From Sporosarcina luteola (GTDB lineage: Bacteria > Bacillota > Bacilli > Bacillales_A > Planococcaceae): a DNA stretch of 64,000 bases. Made by a program: the position numbers and the translations under genes. Shown piece by piece: positions 34,841 through 44,634 of this stretch. The stretch is from contig NZ_JAMBOI010000010.1 of NCBI RefSeq assembly GCF_023715535.1, forward strand, positions 1 to 64,000. Direction: 5' to 3'. Position 1 is the stretch's first letter. Each line of letters opens with the position of its first letter. Under the pieces are notes generated by a model, which saw nothing but the letters and a program-made list of their open reading frames with translations, ran no database searches and was not told where the DNA came from.

Positions 34841-35305
34841 ATGATATGTCCAGCTTGTCATTATAATGGCACCCGGGTCGTCGATTCCAGACCTGCTGAA
34901 GAGAATCGATCGATCAGACGACGCCGTGAATGCGAGAAATGCGCTTTCCGGTTCACGACATTCGAAAAAGTGGAAGAGATGCCGCTCATCGTCGTGAAAA
35001 AGGATGGCACGCGGGAAGAATTCAGCGGTGAAAAATTGTTGAGGGGATTAATCCGTGCTTGTGAAAAGCGTCCGGTTGATCTGGAAGCAGTAAAAAACAT
35101 CGTTTATTTGATAGAAAAAGAATTACGAAGCTCAGGGACTGTCGAAATCGATTCCAAGGATGTCGGCGAAATGGTTATGGAGAAATTGGCCGATGTGGAT
35201 GAAGTCGCATACGTCCGGTTTGCTTCTGTCTACCGGCAATACAAGGATATTACCGTTTTTATCGATGAACTGCAGAGCTTGCAGAAGAAAAAGGATGAAA
35301 ACTGA
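34841..35305 (+). CDS. nrdR: Transcriptional repressor NrdR
   Basis: This 154-aa repressor of ribonucleotide reductase genes senses ATP/dATP. The N-terminal zinc ribbon has Cys3, Cys6, Cys31 and Cys34 ([10 protein letters not shown] ... ECEKCAFRF) with the basic [11 protein letters not shown]-binding strand. An ATP-cone follows ([20 protein letters not shown]). ATG 34841 lies after GCGGAGGAAGCAAAA. It is next to dnaB-dnaI, as in Bacillus. Confidence 0.96.
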   Translation: MICPACHYNGTRVVDSRPAEENRSIRRRRECEKCAFRFTTFEKVEEMPLIVVKKDGTREEFSGEKLLRGLIRACEKRPVDLEAVKNIVYLIEKELRSSGTVEIDSKDVGEMVMEKLADVDEVAYVRFASVYRQYKDITVFIDELQSLQKKKDEN

Positions 35306-35343
35306 TTTTGAATTAAGGAAGGAAAGAGGGGTTCCGAAAAATT

Positions 35344-36693
35344 ATGCTGTACCAGGAATTGCAACCAGTCGATACATTTACAATCAAGTTGTCTCACCCA
35401 TTTTCGGATTATGACCGGCAACTCCTCACTTTGTTCTACCAACCATTGATCGGTCCTGATGCCATGAGTCTTTTCATGTCTCTTTGGGCTGATGCAGAGC
35501 GCGAAACGGAAAGCGAATTCAGCCATTATTATTTAATGAATTTATTAACAATGCCTTTAGTTAAAGTATTTGAGGCTAGAATCTCCCTTGAGGCGATCGG
35601 CTTGCTTCGTACCTATTGTAAACAGATGGATCAGGATCGCACTTTCTGTTACGAGCTTTTGCCGCCATTGGATGCGAAGTCATTTTTTGATGATCCGCTA
35701 TTATCTACATTTCTTTTCAGTAAAATCGGTGAGCAGGCGTATCGAAGTCTAAGATCCCGTTTTCTGGTTGATGATCCGATGGATGAGCAATATAAAGAAG
35801 TATCACGCACATTTTTGGATGTGTTCAAGCCTATTCGGTACAGTTCATCGGAAGGGATGGATGAGGGAGGTCAAATGTCGGGACGCAACGAACCGACCGG
35901 CATCCCGTTCGCTTATTCCGATTTCGATTTCAATCTATTCCGTGCGGGACTTTCAGAACAGATGGTGCCAAAATCAGCCCTCGCTTCAGTATCGAAGGAA
36001 TTGATCGAGAAATTAGCATTCCTCTATTCATTGACACCACTCGATATGCAAAAGGTCGTTATGATGGCGCTTGATGAAAACTTGAAGCTACCAGAAGACC
36101 GATTGCGGAAAGCGGCTGTCGATTTTTATAAGATGAACATTTCTCAAAATGTCCCGTCTATTGAAAAGACATTCCAGAAGGAAAAGAAACATGTCACTTC
36201 CGAGCCTCTCACTAGGGAAGATGAACTGCTCGTTTATATGGAGAACACATCACCCCGTGAAATGCTGAAAGACTATACGGGAAATGAACCGCTCCCGGTG
36301 GATGTCCAGCTAGCTGAAAGGCTTGTGACGGTGCACGGGTTTACAGTTGGAGTTGTAAATGTCTTATTGCATTACGTAATCATCCGTAATGACGGGAAGA
36401 TTACAAAGAACTACGCGGAGAGGATCGCTTCGCACTGGGCGAATAAAAAGATAGAAACCGCAAAACAGGCGATGGAAATCTCCCGCAAAGAGCATGATCA
36501 ATATATCAAATGGCAGAAGGAAGGCAGCCGAAAAACAAGTGGCCGGAAACCGGTGAGGGAAGAGAAGGTGCCGGAATGGTTCAACAAGCCAGAGGAGCAG
36601 AATGTGTCGAAGGATGAGGCGGATCCTGCTATTGATGAAAAGCGCCGTGAACTGCAAGCTAAGTTAGATGCCATGAGATTGGAGGGAAAATAA
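35344..36693 (+). CDS. dnaB: Replication initiation and membrane attachment protein DnaB
   Basis: This 449-aa Bacillota-type DnaB (helicase-loading co-factor, not the DnaB helicase) works with DnaD and DnaI at oriC and restart sites. The N-terminal winged-helix region (DTFTIKLSHPFSDYDRQLLT) and the C-terminal DnaD-like/DnaB_2 domain (LVTVHGFTVGVVNVLLHYVI, then NYAERIASHWANKKIETAKQ) are recognisable. The start ATG 35344 is somewhat far from the ribosome site GGAAAGAGGGG. dnaI follows after 1 nt. Confidence 0.92.
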   Translation: MLYQELQPVDTFTIKLSHPFSDYDRQLLTLFYQPLIGPDAMSLFMSLWADAERETESEFSHYYLMNLLTMPLVKVFEARISLEAIGLLRTYCKQMDQDRTFCYELLPPLDAKSFFDDPLLSTFLFSKIGEQAYRSLRSRFLVDDPMDEQYKEVSRTFLDVFKPIRYSSSEGMDEGGQMSGRNEPTGIPFAYSDFDFNLFRAGLSEQMVPKSALASVSKELIEKLAFLYSLTPLDMQKVVMMALDENLKLPEDRLRKAAVDFYKMNISQNVPSIEKTFQKEKKHVTSEPLTREDELLVYMENTSPREMLKDYTGNEPLPVDVQLAERLVTVHGFTVGVVNVLLHYVIIRNDGKITKNYAERIASHWANKKIETAKQAMEISRKEHDQYIKWQKEGSRKTSGRKPVREEKVPEWFNKPEEQNVSKDEADPAIDEKRRELQAKLDAMRLEGK

Positions 36694-36694
36694 G

Positions 36695-37639
36695 ATGGAA
36701 CGAATTGGAAATACATTGAAGCGTGTTATCAATTCTTCGGACTTGGCCGCAAGATATGAGCAAGTGCGCAATGAAGTGATGGAATCTCCTGGAGTCCAGA
36801 AGTTCATCGAGGAACATTCCGATGAAATCGACAAATCCGTCGTAGAAAAAAGCCTAGGAAAACTATTCGAATATGTTTCCGCATCACACAAATGCGACAA
36901 ATGCCCCAATATCAATGGCTGTATAAATGTGATGAAGGGATTCGAGCCGAAACTTATTCTCACACAAGGTTTCATCGACATCGACTACATAAAATGCCCG
37001 AATAAGCTGATTGACGATGAAAGCCGAAATATCGCGAATATGATCGATAGTATGTATATGCCAAAAGATGTCATGGATGCGCGCCTTCCAGATGTCGATT
37101 TGGGGCATCATACGAGCAGGATCGTTGTTGTAGAGGAAGCATGGAAGTTTTTGAATGAACTAAGCAGCACAAACAAATTGCCCGAACGCGGCCTTTATAT
37201 CCATGGACCGTTCGGAACCGGCAAATCGTATGTGCTCGGAGCATTGGCGAACGAACTTGCCAACCGACACATCCGGACGGTTGTTGTGTATATTCCTGAG
37301 TTTTTAAGAGAAATCAAGCAATCAATCCAAGATCAGACGTTGAACGAAAAAATCGACTTTGTAAAAAAGGCGGACGTACTCATGCTGGATGACTTCGGTG
37401 CCGAATCTATGTCCGCATGGGCGCGAGATGAAGTGCTCGGCACGATCTTGCAATATCGCATGGCTGAAAAATTGCCGACATTCTTCACCTCGAATCTTAA
37501 CCACGACGAGCTTGAACATCATTTGACTTATACACAACGCGGCGAAAAGGAAGCTGTCAAAGCGCAGAGGCTCATGGAACGGATTAAAATGATCAGCAAA
37601 CCCGTCCAATTGAAAGGGAAAAACCGAAGAAACGGGTGA
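36695..37639 (+). CDS. dnaI: Primosomal protein DnaI (helicase loader)
   Basis: This 314-aa AAA+ ATPase loads the replicative helicase. The N-terminal helicase-binding domain has a zinc-type cluster (CDKCPNINGCINVM, about 68-81). The AAA+ domain starts near 140, with Walker A GPFGTGKSYVLG (about 171-182), Walker B VLMLDDFGAE and sensor region FFTSNLNHDELEHHLT. Co-transcribed with dnaB. Confidence 0.95.
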   Translation: MERIGNTLKRVINSSDLAARYEQVRNEVMESPGVQKFIEEHSDEIDKSVVEKSLGKLFEYVSASHKCDKCPNINGCINVMKGFEPKLILTQGFIDIDYIKCPNKLIDDESRNIANMIDSMYMPKDVMDARLPDVDLGHHTSRIVVVEEAWKFLNELSSTNKLPERGLYIHGPFGTGKSYVLGALANELANRHIRTVVVYIPEFLREIKQSIQDQTLNEKIDFVKKADVLMLDDFGAESMSAWARDEVLGTILQYRMAEKLPTFFTSNLNHDELEHHLTYTQRGEKEAVKAQRLMERIKMISKPVQLKGKNRRNG

Positions 37640-37654
37640 GGGGAATTTATCCAC

Positions 37655-37683
37655 TTGCAATTGTCTGAGTCTTTCCTTATACT
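37655..37683 (+). promoter_or_regulatory. thrS promoter
   Basis: TTGCAA (37655-37660), 17-nt spacing, TATACT (37678-37683). It lies directly before the T-box leader. Confidence 0.7.
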
Positions 37684-37689
37684 AATGAA

Positions 37690-37970
37690 TATTATATCTA
37701 CAATTATTTATGCAAATGCATTGAAGAGGACATGAATCAATTCATCCACTAACAGAGATCAGGGTCATTTGGCTGGAAGCCCTGAAGTGCAGAGGATTGA
37801 TTTACCACCTTGGAGCAGCATCGGTGAATGAATTTCCATAGCCGATGACGGACCCCGGCCCGTTAGCCGTTTCAAGCTTCATCTTTCCGGTTATATGGCC
37901 GGATGGAAGGAAGAAGGGTGGAACCACGAGCAACAGCTTCGTCCCTTTATAGGGATGGGGCCTTTTTTTG
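37690..37970 (+). promoter_or_regulatory. T-box leader of thrS
   Basis: A tRNA-sensing leader. The T-box sequence GGTGGAACCACG lies at 37917-37928, and the competing terminator (CGTCCC / GGGATG stem with a seven-T tail) at 37939-37969. Stem-forming sequence upstream (for example CAGGGTCATTTGGCTGGAAG) would be Stem I. Tandem ACC triplets at 37804-37809 are candidates for the threonine specifier codon. Uncharged tRNA-Thr should stabilise the antiterminator and allow thrS transcription. Confidence 0.9.
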
Positions 37971-37999
37971 TTCAAAAAAATAAGTGAGGAGTGTTTATA

Positions 38000-39937
38000 A
38001 TGGCAGAAAATATTCAATTGAAATTTCCGGATGGAGCGATAAAAGAGTTTCCGCAAGGCACAACAACAGAAGACGTGGCGGGCTCTATCAGTCCGGGGCT
38101 GCGAAAAAGCGCACTTGCAGGAAAAGTCGGGGAACAGCTCATCGACTTGAAAACACCGATTGAAGAAGATGGTGATATTGCAATCATTACACCGCAATCA
38201 CCTGAGGCGTTGGAAATCCTACGTCATAGTACTGCACATCTATTAGCACAGGCAGTTAAAAGGAAATTCCCGGACGCCAAACTAGGCATCGGCCCAGTCA
38301 TCGATAACGGTTTCTATTATGATATCGATTCACCAACACCGATTACAGCAGAAGACCTTCCCGAACTTGAAAAGGAAATGAAGCGAATCATTGGTGAAAA
38401 TCTACCAATCAACCGCATTGAAGTGTCTCGCGACGAGGCCGAAAAGCGCTTCAAGCAAATTGATGATCCATACAAAATCGAACTGTTGGAAGCAATTCCG
38501 GATGGCGAGCAAGTATCCATCTATGAGCAAGGCGAATTCTTCGACCTATGCCGTGGCGTTCACGTCCCTTCGACGGGCAAACTGAAAGAGTTCAAATTAT
38601 TGAGCATCGCGGGTGCGTATTGGCGCGGCGACTCGAAAAACAAAATGCTTCAACGGATTTACGGTACTGCCTTCTTCAAAAAGGAAGAGCTTCAAGAACA
38701 TCTTCGCATGTTAGAAGAAGCAAAAGAACGCGACCATCGGAAAATCGGAAAAGAACTGAATTTATTCATGAACTCCCAAAAGGTTGGCCAAGGACTTCCG
38801 CTATGGCTTCCGAAAGGCGCCACAATTCGCCGCATCATCGAGCGCTATATCGTCGATAAAGAAGAAAAGCTCGGTTATGATCACGTTTATACACCGGTGC
38901 TTGGAAGTGTCGAGCTTTACAAGACATCAGGACACTGGGGGCACTATCAGGACGGCATGTTCCCTGTCATGAGCATGGATAATGAAGATCTCGTCCTCCG
39001 TCCGATGAACTGTCCGCATCATATGATGATCTACAAAAACGGCATCCATTCCTATAGGAACTTGCCGATCCGGATTGCGGAGCTCGGTACGATGCACCGT
39101 TATGAAATGTCAGGTGCTTTATCCGGTCTGCAACGTGTCCGTGGCATGACGCTGAATGATGCCCATATCTTCGTACGCCCGGATCAAATCAAAGAAGAAT
39201 TCAAGCGTGTCGTTCAACTCGTAATCGACGTCTACAAAGACTTCAACATTGAAGATTACTCGTTCCGTATATCGTATCGCGATCCGGAAGATACTGAAAA
39301 ATATTTTGACGATGACGAAATGTGGGAACGCGCACAAAGCATGTTGAAAGAAACGATGGACGAAATGGGACTTCCTTACGTGGAGGCGGACGGTGAAGCT
39401 GCTTTCTATGGTCCGAAACTCGACGTTCAAGTGAAAACAGCTATCGGCATGGAAGAAACACTTTCAACTGTCCAACTTGACTTCCTTCTTCCTGAGCGAT
39501 TCGACCTCACGTACGTCGGAGAAGACGGCAAGCAACATCGCCCAGTCGTCATCCACCGCGGTGTCGTCTCGACAATGGAAAGATTCGTCGCATTCCTGAT
39601 CGAAGAATACAAAGGTGCATTCCCGACATGGCTGGCACCAGTTCAAGTAGAAGTAATTCCAGTTTCCCCGGAAGCACATTTCGACTACGCGAATGAAGTG
39701 CGCGAAAAACTAATGGCAGCAGGATTCCGAATCGACTTAGACAGCCGTGACGAAAAAATCGGCTACAAGATTCGCGAAGCCCAAGTCCAAAAGATCCCTT
39801 ACATGCTCGTCCTTGGAGACAAAGAAGTCGAATCCGGCGAAGTCAACGTAAGAAAATACGGCGAACAAAAATCCGAAAGCATGCCATTTGCAGATTTCTT
39901 GAAGTTATTGAAAGCAGACGTATCCCACGATAGCTAA
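38000..39937 (+). CDS. thrS: Threonine--tRNA ligase
   Basis: This 645-aa class II synthetase charges tRNA-Thr. Domains in order: TGS (1-62, [20 protein letters not shown]), editing domain ([20 protein letters not shown], with the later Cys/His cluster), catalytic core with motif 2 ([20 protein letters not shown]) and zinc ligands ([10 protein letters not shown]), motif 3 ([13 protein letters not shown]), and a C-terminal anticodon domain. The start is ATG 38000 after TGAGGAGTG; an in-frame ATG at 37991 is less well placed. Confidence 0.97.
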   Translation: MAENIQLKFPDGAIKEFPQGTTTEDVAGSISPGLRKSALAGKVGEQLIDLKTPIEEDGDIAIITPQSPEALEILRHSTAHLLAQAVKRKFPDAKLGIGPVIDNGFYYDIDSPTPITAEDLPELEKEMKRIIGENLPINRIEVSRDEAEKRFKQIDDPYKIELLEAIPDGEQVSIYEQGEFFDLCRGVHVPSTGKLKEFKLLSIAGAYWRGDSKNKMLQRIYGTAFFKKEELQEHLRMLEEAKERDHRKIGKELNLFMNSQKVGQGLPLWLPKGATIRRIIERYIVDKEEKLGYDHVYTPVLGSVELYKTSGHWGHYQDGMFPVMSMDNEDLVLRPMNCPHHMMIYKNGIHSYRNLPIRIAELGTMHRYEMSGALSGLQRVRGMTLNDAHIFVRPDQIKEEFKRVVQLVIDVYKDFNIEDYSFRISYRDPEDTEKYFDDDEMWERAQSMLKETMDEMGLPYVEADGEAAFYGPKLDVQVKTAIGMEETLSTVQLDFLLPERFDLTYVGEDGKQHRPVVIHRGVVSTMERFVAFLIEEYKGAFPTWLAPVQVEVIPVSPEAHFDYANEVREKLMAAGFRIDLDSRDEKIGYKIREAQVQKIPYMLVLGDKEVESGEVNVRKYGEQKSESMPFADFLKLLKADVSHDS

Positions 39938-40119
39938 TCCTTGGACGCGGGCATGTAAATAGTAAAATCAACACCCAAAAACGCGCCAAATGCCTTTAAA
40001 CAAATAAAAGCACTTAAAAATTATTATCAAAGTAGCATTTATGCATGTTGACGGGCATTTTTAAACGTTTGAACTGTTTTATGCGTTTTTAGAAAGACTT
40101 TAAAACAGGGATATTCAGT

Positions 40120-40265
40120 AAGATTACTTTCCGTTGATTGAAGCGGAGGGCGGCGACTCCTGGGGGATCAGCATGAGCTGAAGACCCCGCAACGAAGCGA
40201 AGCGCAGTGAGGAGGCTGAAGCCGTGCCCCCCGGAAAGCGTCCGCCCGAAGCGGAAATCAACTGT
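40120..40265 (+). repeat. REP-like dispersed repeat, full copy
   Basis: About 140 bp with complementary ends (TTTCCGTTGATTGAAGCGG near 40128, CCGAAGCGGAAATCAACTG at the far end) and the core GGCGACTCCTGGGGGATCAG ... GAAGACCCCGCAACGAAGCG. It shares segments with the copies at 1, 14.5, 29.3 and 61.5 kb. It could fold as one long hairpin. The rest of 39938-40290 shows nothing else recognisable. Confidence 0.75.
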
Positions 40266-40293
40266 ATTGCATTTTTTGTTTATAAGTTTTTTG

Positions 40294-40322
40294 TTGACAA
40301 CGAAAGTTCAAGATGGTAGACT
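40294..40322 (+). promoter_or_regulatory. infC operon promoter
   Basis: TTGACA (40294-40299), 17-nt spacing, TAGACT (40317-40322), upstream of the L20-type leader. Confidence 0.75.
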
Positions 40323-40329
40323 TATTAAG

Positions 40330-40491
40330 GTTAATGAATACAGTTTGTGGTATAAGAAGGAGCTGCCCGCTTCTCACCTGATCGACGCATAACGTTGTTG
40401 ACAGGTTGCACATAAGTGAACGTGCCGTGCAATTATTTGCATGTACACATAAGCGGGTAGACAAAAGTTACTTTTGTCTACTTTTTTTATT
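40330..40491 (+). promoter_or_regulatory. L20-type leader with attenuator, infC-rpmI-rplT operon
   Basis: The 5' leader contains GCCCGCTTCTCACCTGATCG, characteristic of the Bacillales infC leader that binds ribosomal protein L20. It ends in a strong terminator hairpin (GTAGACAAAAG / CTTTTGTCTAC plus T run) at 40458-40488. Excess L20 is known in B. subtilis to promote termination here; the same is inferred for this genome. Confidence 0.8.
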
Positions 40492-40591
40492 GTCCGGCTC
40501 TTATTAAACGAATGAACCATGGGACCGTCGCAATGCCAGACGGTATACCCAAACCGTGTATTCGCGATACAACATTCGGAGGTGGATTACT

Positions 40592-41110
40592 ATTAGCAAA
40601 GACATGTACGTAAATGAGGGCATCCGTGCCCGCGAGCTTCGTCTGATTGACCACAACGGCGACCAGCTTGGAATCAAAACACGCACCGAGGCTCTTGAAA
40701 TTGCAACACGCGCGAACTTGGATCTTGTCCTTGTCGCTCCAACAGCAAAGCCGCCTGTAGCTCGTGTCATGGACTACGGCAAATTCAAGTTTGAACAACA
40801 AAAGAAAGAACGCGAAGTTAGAAAGAACCAAAAAATCATCAACCTCAAAGAAGTGCGGTTAAGCCCCACTATTGACGAACATGATTTCCAAACGAAGCTT
40901 CGTAACGGTATCAAATTCCTGCAAGCAGGGGACAAAGTGAAAGCGTCAATCCGTTTCCGTGGTCGTGCAATTACGCACAAGGAAATCGGTCAACGTGTTT
41001 TGGACCGCTTCGCAGAAGAATGTAAAGAAGTTTCAACGGTTGAAGTAAAACCGAAAATGGAAGGCCGGAGCATGTTCCTAATACTTGCCCCGACTGCCGA
41101 AAAAAAGTAA
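40592..41110 (+). CDS. infC: Translation initiation factor IF-3 (AUU start)
   Basis: This 172-aa factor controls start-codon fidelity and subunit splitting. It begins at ATT 40592, 6 nt after the perfect ribosome site GGAGGTGG. The family N-terminus [19 protein letters not shown] follows directly, and the rare AUU start is the known autoregulatory device of infC. The N-domain, the linker ([16 protein letters not shown]) and the C-domain ([20 protein letters not shown]) are complete. First gene of the operon with rpmI and rplT. Confidence 0.96.
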   Translation: MSKDMYVNEGIRARELRLIDHNGDQLGIKTRTEALEIATRANLDLVLVAPTAKPPVARVMDYGKFKFEQQKKEREVRKNQKIINLKEVRLSPTIDEHDFQTKLRNGIKFLQAGDKVKASIRFRGRAITHKEIGQRVLDRFAEECKEVSTVEVKPKMEGRSMFLILAPTAEKK

Positions 41111-41136
41111 CGCGAACGATTTAGGAGGAACAGATC

Positions 41137-41337
41137 ATGCCAAAAATGAAAACTCACCGCGGATCCGCGAAACGTTTCAAGAAAACTGGAACTGGTAAAG
41201 TGAAACGCGGCCGTGCGTACACAAGTCACCTTTTTGCCAACAAGTCTACAAAAGCGAAACGCCACTTGCGTAAAGCTTCACTTGTTTCTTCTGGCGACTA
41301 CAAACGTATCCGTGAAATGATCACATACATGAAATAA
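41137..41337 (+). CDS. rpmI: 50S ribosomal protein L35
   Basis: This 66-aa basic ribosomal protein begins [20 protein letters not shown], the L35 signature, and ends [13 protein letters not shown] 41137 follows TTTAGGAGGAACAGATC. It lies between infC and rplT, as in nearly all Bacillota. Confidence 0.97.
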   Translation: MPKMKTHRGSAKRFKKTGTGKVKRGRAYTSHLFANKSTKAKRHLRKASLVSSGDYKRIREMITYMK

Positions 41338-41386
41338 TCTTTTAACTATTAAAACATTCTTTAGGAATAGCAGGAGGTAATGAACT

Positions 41387-41746
41387 ATGCCACGCGTAAA
41401 AGGTGGAACAGTGACGCGCAAGCGCCGTAATCGAGTATTGAAATTAGCTAAAGGCTATTTTGGATCAAAACATAGACTTTACAAAGTAGCAAACCAACAG
41501 GTCATGAAATCATTCAACTATGCATACCGTGACCGCCGTCAGAAAAAACGTGATTTCCGTAAACTATGGATTACACGTATTAACGCAGCAGCACGTATGA
41601 ATGGTCTTTCATACAGCACATTGATGCACGGTCTTAAAGTGGCTGGCATCGAAGTGAACCGCAAAATGCTTGCTGATCTTGCAGTGACAGATGCACAAGC
41701 ATTTGCACAACTTGCAGAAACAGCAAAACAGTCAGTCGCGAAATAA
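41387..41746 (+). CDS. rplT: 50S ribosomal protein L20
   Basis: This 119-aa early-assembly 23S rRNA-binding protein, which also feeds back on the operon leader, begins [20 protein letters not shown]. The central [20 protein letters not shown] is diagnostic. ATG 41387 follows AGGAGGTAATGAACT. The operon ends with a terminator. Confidence 0.97.
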   Translation: MPRVKGGTVTRKRRNRVLKLAKGYFGSKHRLYKVANQQVMKSFNYAYRDRRQKKRDFRKLWITRINAAARMNGLSYSTLMHGLKVAGIEVNRKMLADLAVTDAQAFAQLAETAKQSVAK

Positions 41747-41763
41747 GCGATTTACCAACATAT

Positions 41764-41800
41764 TGCCCCGCGCCGTCAATCGGCAGCGGGGCATTTTGTT
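41764..41800 (+). terminator. Terminator after rplT
   Basis: A long GC-rich stem, TGCCCCGC / GCGGGGCA, with an inner CGCCG / CGGC part and a T-rich tail. Confidence 0.85.
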
Positions 41801-41898
41801 GTGGTTTAAAAAATAAAAGAAAATTAATGAACTTATCATAGTTCTTCTTCCTATGTCCAATCAATAAAGTGTAGAATAGAAGATAGGGAGTTGACTAT

Positions 41899-42189
41899 AT
41901 GAATGCACTACTAATCACATGGATTACATTTATATCAATTTGGTCATTTATAATGATGGGCTATGATAAGAAACAATCGAAGAAGCGGGGACGAAGAGTG
42001 CCGGAGAAAACATTATGGCTATTTGCCATTGTGGGCGGAGGAATCGGTTCATATTTGGGGATGATGGCATTCAGCCATAAAACACGCCACACAGAATTCC
42101 GGATCGGTTTTCTACTGCTCGCGCTATTTTACATAGGGATCATCATTTATCTGTTAGGCATTGATCCATTCGGAATAGATAGGGTCTGA
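41899..42189 (+). CDS. ysdA: DUF1294 family membrane protein (YsdA-like)
   Basis: This 96-aa membrane protein has two or three helices and the DUF1294 core MGYDKKQSKKRGRRVPEKTL ... GGGIGSYLGMMAFSHKTRH ... FRIGFLLL. B. subtilis ysdA holds the same place after rplT. ATG 41899 lies after TAGGGAGTTGACT. Function unknown. Confidence 0.88.
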   Translation: MNALLITWITFISIWSFIMMGYDKKQSKKRGRRVPEKTLWLFAIVGGGIGSYLGMMAFSHKTRHTEFRIGFLLLALFYIGIIIYLLGIDPFGIDRV

Positions 42190-42201
42190 AAATAAGAAAA
42201 G

Positions 42202-42225
42202 CCCGCTAGATCAACGGGCATTCAT
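42202..42225. terminator. Convergent terminator between ysdA and ysdB
   Basis: The stem GCCCG(T/C) with a short loop (GCCCGCTAGATCAACGGGC), flanked by A-rich sequence on the left (AAGAAAA), so it works best for the leftward gene ysdB. Confidence 0.65.
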
Positions 42226-42594
42226 TAATGCTTCAATCGGGTTTTTCCAACTGATTTCAGCCTTGGGATAATTGGAACTGATTTCAGAGGCCAAGAAGTA
42301 AAAATCATCTTTCGTAAACCCTTGAAGCTTTGCCTCATCCTTCACCCAAACGAAAATGGACACAACATCAAAGGAATTTTCCGTAGTTCCTAAATATTTT
42401 TCACCTTCAAAGAGGGCACCTTTATATGTGATGAAAAAGTTCTTTCTTACATTTTTCACATCATCATAGAAGTAATATTGCTCTTGTTCATACGCCTCGT
42501 CCAATTTCCGTTTCGGATCCAATAAATAACGGATACCGCGATAAAATAAATAGACGATGAATGCAATGATGACAAAGCGAATCAACAATCCCAT
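42211..42594 (-). CDS. ysdB: YsdB-like sigma-W regulon protein
   Basis: This 127-aa protein has an N-terminal membrane helix (about 4-25), a basic stretch (RYLLDPKRKLDEAYEQEQYY) and a soluble cytoplasmic domain including FFITYKGALFEGEKYLGTTE. It matches B. subtilis YsdB in place, orientation and length. A perfect sigma-W-type promoter precedes it, supporting a cell-envelope stress role. Biochemical function unknown. Confidence 0.85.
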   Translation of the reverse strand: MGLLIRFVIIAFIVYLFYRGIRYLLDPKRKLDEAYEQEQYYFYDDVKNVRKNFFITYKGALFEGEKYLGTTENSFDVVSIFVWVKDEAKLQGFTKDDFYFLASEISSNYPKAEISWKNPIEALMNAR

Positions 42595-42636
42595 AACAGC
42601 ATCCCCTCACTAAAAATAGATATAGTCTTCTACTTA

Positions 42637-42662
42637 TACGGATGAGATTCAGTTTGGTTTCA
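42637..42662 (-). promoter_or_regulatory. Sigma-W promoter of ysdB
   Basis: On the minus strand, TGAAAC (42662-42657), exactly 16 nt, then CGTA (42640-42637). This is an exact match to the ECF sigma-W consensus. Confidence 0.85.
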
Positions 42663-42690
42663 AGATACTTATGATTTTGGAGGTTTTTTT

Positions 42691-43176
42691 ATGGAATTGG
42701 CAACATTATTCACTATGCAGCGACAACTTGACGCTTACATTCAAAAGAATCAATTTGTAACCGAAGATGTTTTCAAAGAAAAAGGGTTGGCTCTTCTCGT
42801 CGAGCTTGCAGAACTGGCCAACGAAACAAAGTGTTTTAAGTTTTGGAGCTCAAAAGGACCATCAGAGCGGAACGTTATTTTAGAAGAATATGTCGACTCC
42901 ATCCATTTTCTTCTGTCGCTCGGAATTGAAAAAGAGCTAGACAGTTTAGAGGTATGGCCGATAGTTGAAGTTGATGGGGATTTGACGGAACTCTTCTTAC
43001 AAACGGTAAATGCAATTCAAGAATTTTTAGTGGCAACTGATATGCAAAGCTATAAAAATATTTGGATTCATTATGGTGCTATAGCGAACCGGCTTGAAAT
43101 TTCATATGAAGAAATAATGAAAGCTTATGTTGATAAAAATGAGGAGAATTACAAGCGTCAACAAACAGGCTACTAA
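42691..43176 (+). CDS. Dimeric all-alpha dUTP diphosphatase
   Basis: This 161-aa protein is of the dimeric dUTPase family (all-alpha NTP pyrophosphatase fold). It has the Mg-binding ExxE...ExxD pattern: LLVELAELANETKCFKFWSS, then LEEYVDSIHFLLSLG. It would hydrolyse dUTP (and perhaps dUDP) to dUMP. ATG 42691 follows TTGGAGGTTTTTTT. The family is frequent in Bacillales and their phages; nothing else here suggests a prophage. Confidence 0.85.
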   Translation: MELATLFTMQRQLDAYIQKNQFVTEDVFKEKGLALLVELAELANETKCFKFWSSKGPSERNVILEEYVDSIHFLLSLGIEKELDSLEVWPIVEVDGDLTELFLQTVNAIQEFLVATDMQSYKNIWIHYGAIANRLEISYEEIMKAYVDKNEENYKRQQTGY

Positions 43177-43261
43177 TAATTTAATAGAAATATAAATTAA
43201 GATTGACATAAGGAACTAAGAAAAATAATATAGAGATAAGTAAATAGGAGGAGGCATCACC

Positions 43262-43756
43262 GTGAATGATTGGAGTAAAGAAGATTTCGGCGTAAGACTA
43301 AAGACCTTGAGAGAACAGAGAGGCCTTTCTATGATGGCTTTTGGAGCAGCAATCGGTACATCCGCCAGTAGAATAAAAGACTGGGAGAAAGGTAAGAATG
43401 CCCCTTCCGCCGCTTGGATTGCGAAAATATCTGAGAGATTCAACGTCTCAACTGATGAATTGATTCTAGGGGACCCTAAAACATCTAGGGCATTTACTGC
43501 AAACAACTCATCGAACGTAGATATGCTTTATGAGCGACTGCGTGAAAACTTGATCATCGCTAAAGATACGGATGAACAGGACGAAAAGCTGGATGATCTA
43601 TATAACTCTGTAGACGCTGAGAATAAAGATCGTTATCGCAGCGGCCGAGGAAGAAGATTAGCAGAACGTGAACTCCTATCCATATTGACGGAATTACCAA
43701 AAAAGGATGTACTCGAATTATTGGAGCTTGCTAAAATTAAGAAACGTTGGCAGTAA
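43262..43756 (+). CDS. XRE-family transcriptional regulator
   Basis: This 164-aa protein has an N-terminal Cro/C1 helix-turn-helix: FGVRLKTLREQRGLSMMAFG then GTSASRIKDWEKGKNAPSAA (about 8-60). The C-terminal part is charged and helical (TDEQDEKLDDLYNSVDAENK). GTG 43262 sits 6 nt after AGGAGGAGG. The phosphoesterase gene follows after 5 nt, so they may share a transcript. Target unknown. Confidence 0.85.
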   Translation: MNDWSKEDFGVRLKTLREQRGLSMMAFGAAIGTSASRIKDWEKGKNAPSAAWIAKISERFNVSTDELILGDPKTSRAFTANNSSNVDMLYERLRENLIIAKDTDEQDEKLDDLYNSVDAENKDRYRSGRGRRLAERELLSILTELPKKDVLELLELAKIKKRWQ

Positions 43757-43761
43757 TATAA

Positions 43762-44622
43762 ATGCACTTACGCAAACGAAGGAAATACAAAGGCATCATA
43801 TTATTCTTCATTCTTTTCCTGCTCTTCGGCATATATATTTATAAAGAGAATACGACAATCGGAGTGACTTTGGTGGAGATTAACGCTATTGGTCTCCCCG
43901 AGAGCTTCGATCAATATCGAATTGTCCAACTATCCGATATCCATGATTCAGAGTTTGGGGTTAATAATCTGGACTTAGTGAATAAGGTTAAAGCCATGTC
44001 TCCTGATGCCATTTTCATTACCGGGGATTTCATCGATGGTAACCGATATGACTTGGAGCATAGTTTAGAAATCATCAAGCAGTTATATGATGTAGCGCCT
44101 TTCTATTTCGTAACCGGAAACCATGAAATTTCTACAAACGACGAAGAGCGCATTAAAAGTGAACTGGCGGGATTAGGTGTCAAGGTATTATCAAATGAAT
44201 CGGTGACAATTAGCAGTCAAAAAGGTGAACAGATTGCCATCGGTGGAATCGAAGACCCATTGTCCAGCAATCTTGATGAGCAAATTTATGTGGAACAAGT
44301 CATAGGAAATGCTTTTAAGGATGTTCCTGATGATATGTATAAGATTCTTCTCTCGCATAGGCCGGAACATTTTGATGTATATGTAGACTGTCAAATCGAT
44401 CTAGTTTTCAGCGGGCATGCCCATGGTGGACAGCTGAGAATACCGGGCATTGGAGGATTGGTAGCACCTGGTCAAGGGTGGTTTCCGAAATACACGTCAG
44501 GCGTCTATGAAATGGATAAAACGTCCATGGTTGTAAGCCGAGGTCTAGGTAACAGCATTGCTCCGATACGGGTATTCAATCGCCCCGAAGTGATTGTCGT
44601 TACAATGAAATCATCAAATTGA
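43762..44622 (+). CDS. Membrane-anchored metallophosphoesterase
   Basis: A 286-aa calcineurin-like phosphoesterase of the YkuE/YaeI type. The N-terminal helix (about 9-27) anchors it, with the catalytic domain probably outside. Metal motifs: QLSDIHDSEFG (DxH), ITGDFIDGN (GDxxD), VTGNHEISTN (GNHE), LLSHRPEHF and SGHAHGGQLR (GHxH). Family members act on UDP-diacylglucosamine-like or phosphodiester substrates. The ribosome site is weak, so translation may be coupled to the XRE gene. Confidence 0.88.
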   Translation: MHLRKRRKYKGIILFFILFLLFGIYIYKENTTIGVTLVEINAIGLPESFDQYRIVQLSDIHDSEFGVNNLDLVNKVKAMSPDAIFITGDFIDGNRYDLEHSLEIIKQLYDVAPFYFVTGNHEISTNDEERIKSELAGLGVKVLSNESVTISSQKGEQIAIGGIEDPLSSNLDEQIYVEQVIGNAFKDVPDDMYKILLSHRPEHFDVYVDCQIDLVFSGHAHGGQLRIPGIGGLVAPGQGWFPKYTSGVYEMDKTSMVVSRGLGNSIAPIRVFNRPEVIVVTMKSSN

Positions 44623-44634
44623 ATATCAAACCAT

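Noticed and set aside
40207..40392. 61-codon frame before infC
   Set aside because: It spans the REP-like repeat and the infC promoter and leader; no protein features.
42691..43756. Prophage remnant suggested by dUTPase plus XRE regulator
   Set aside because: No integrase, structural, lysis or replication phage genes adjoin them, and both occur as ordinary chromosomal genes.
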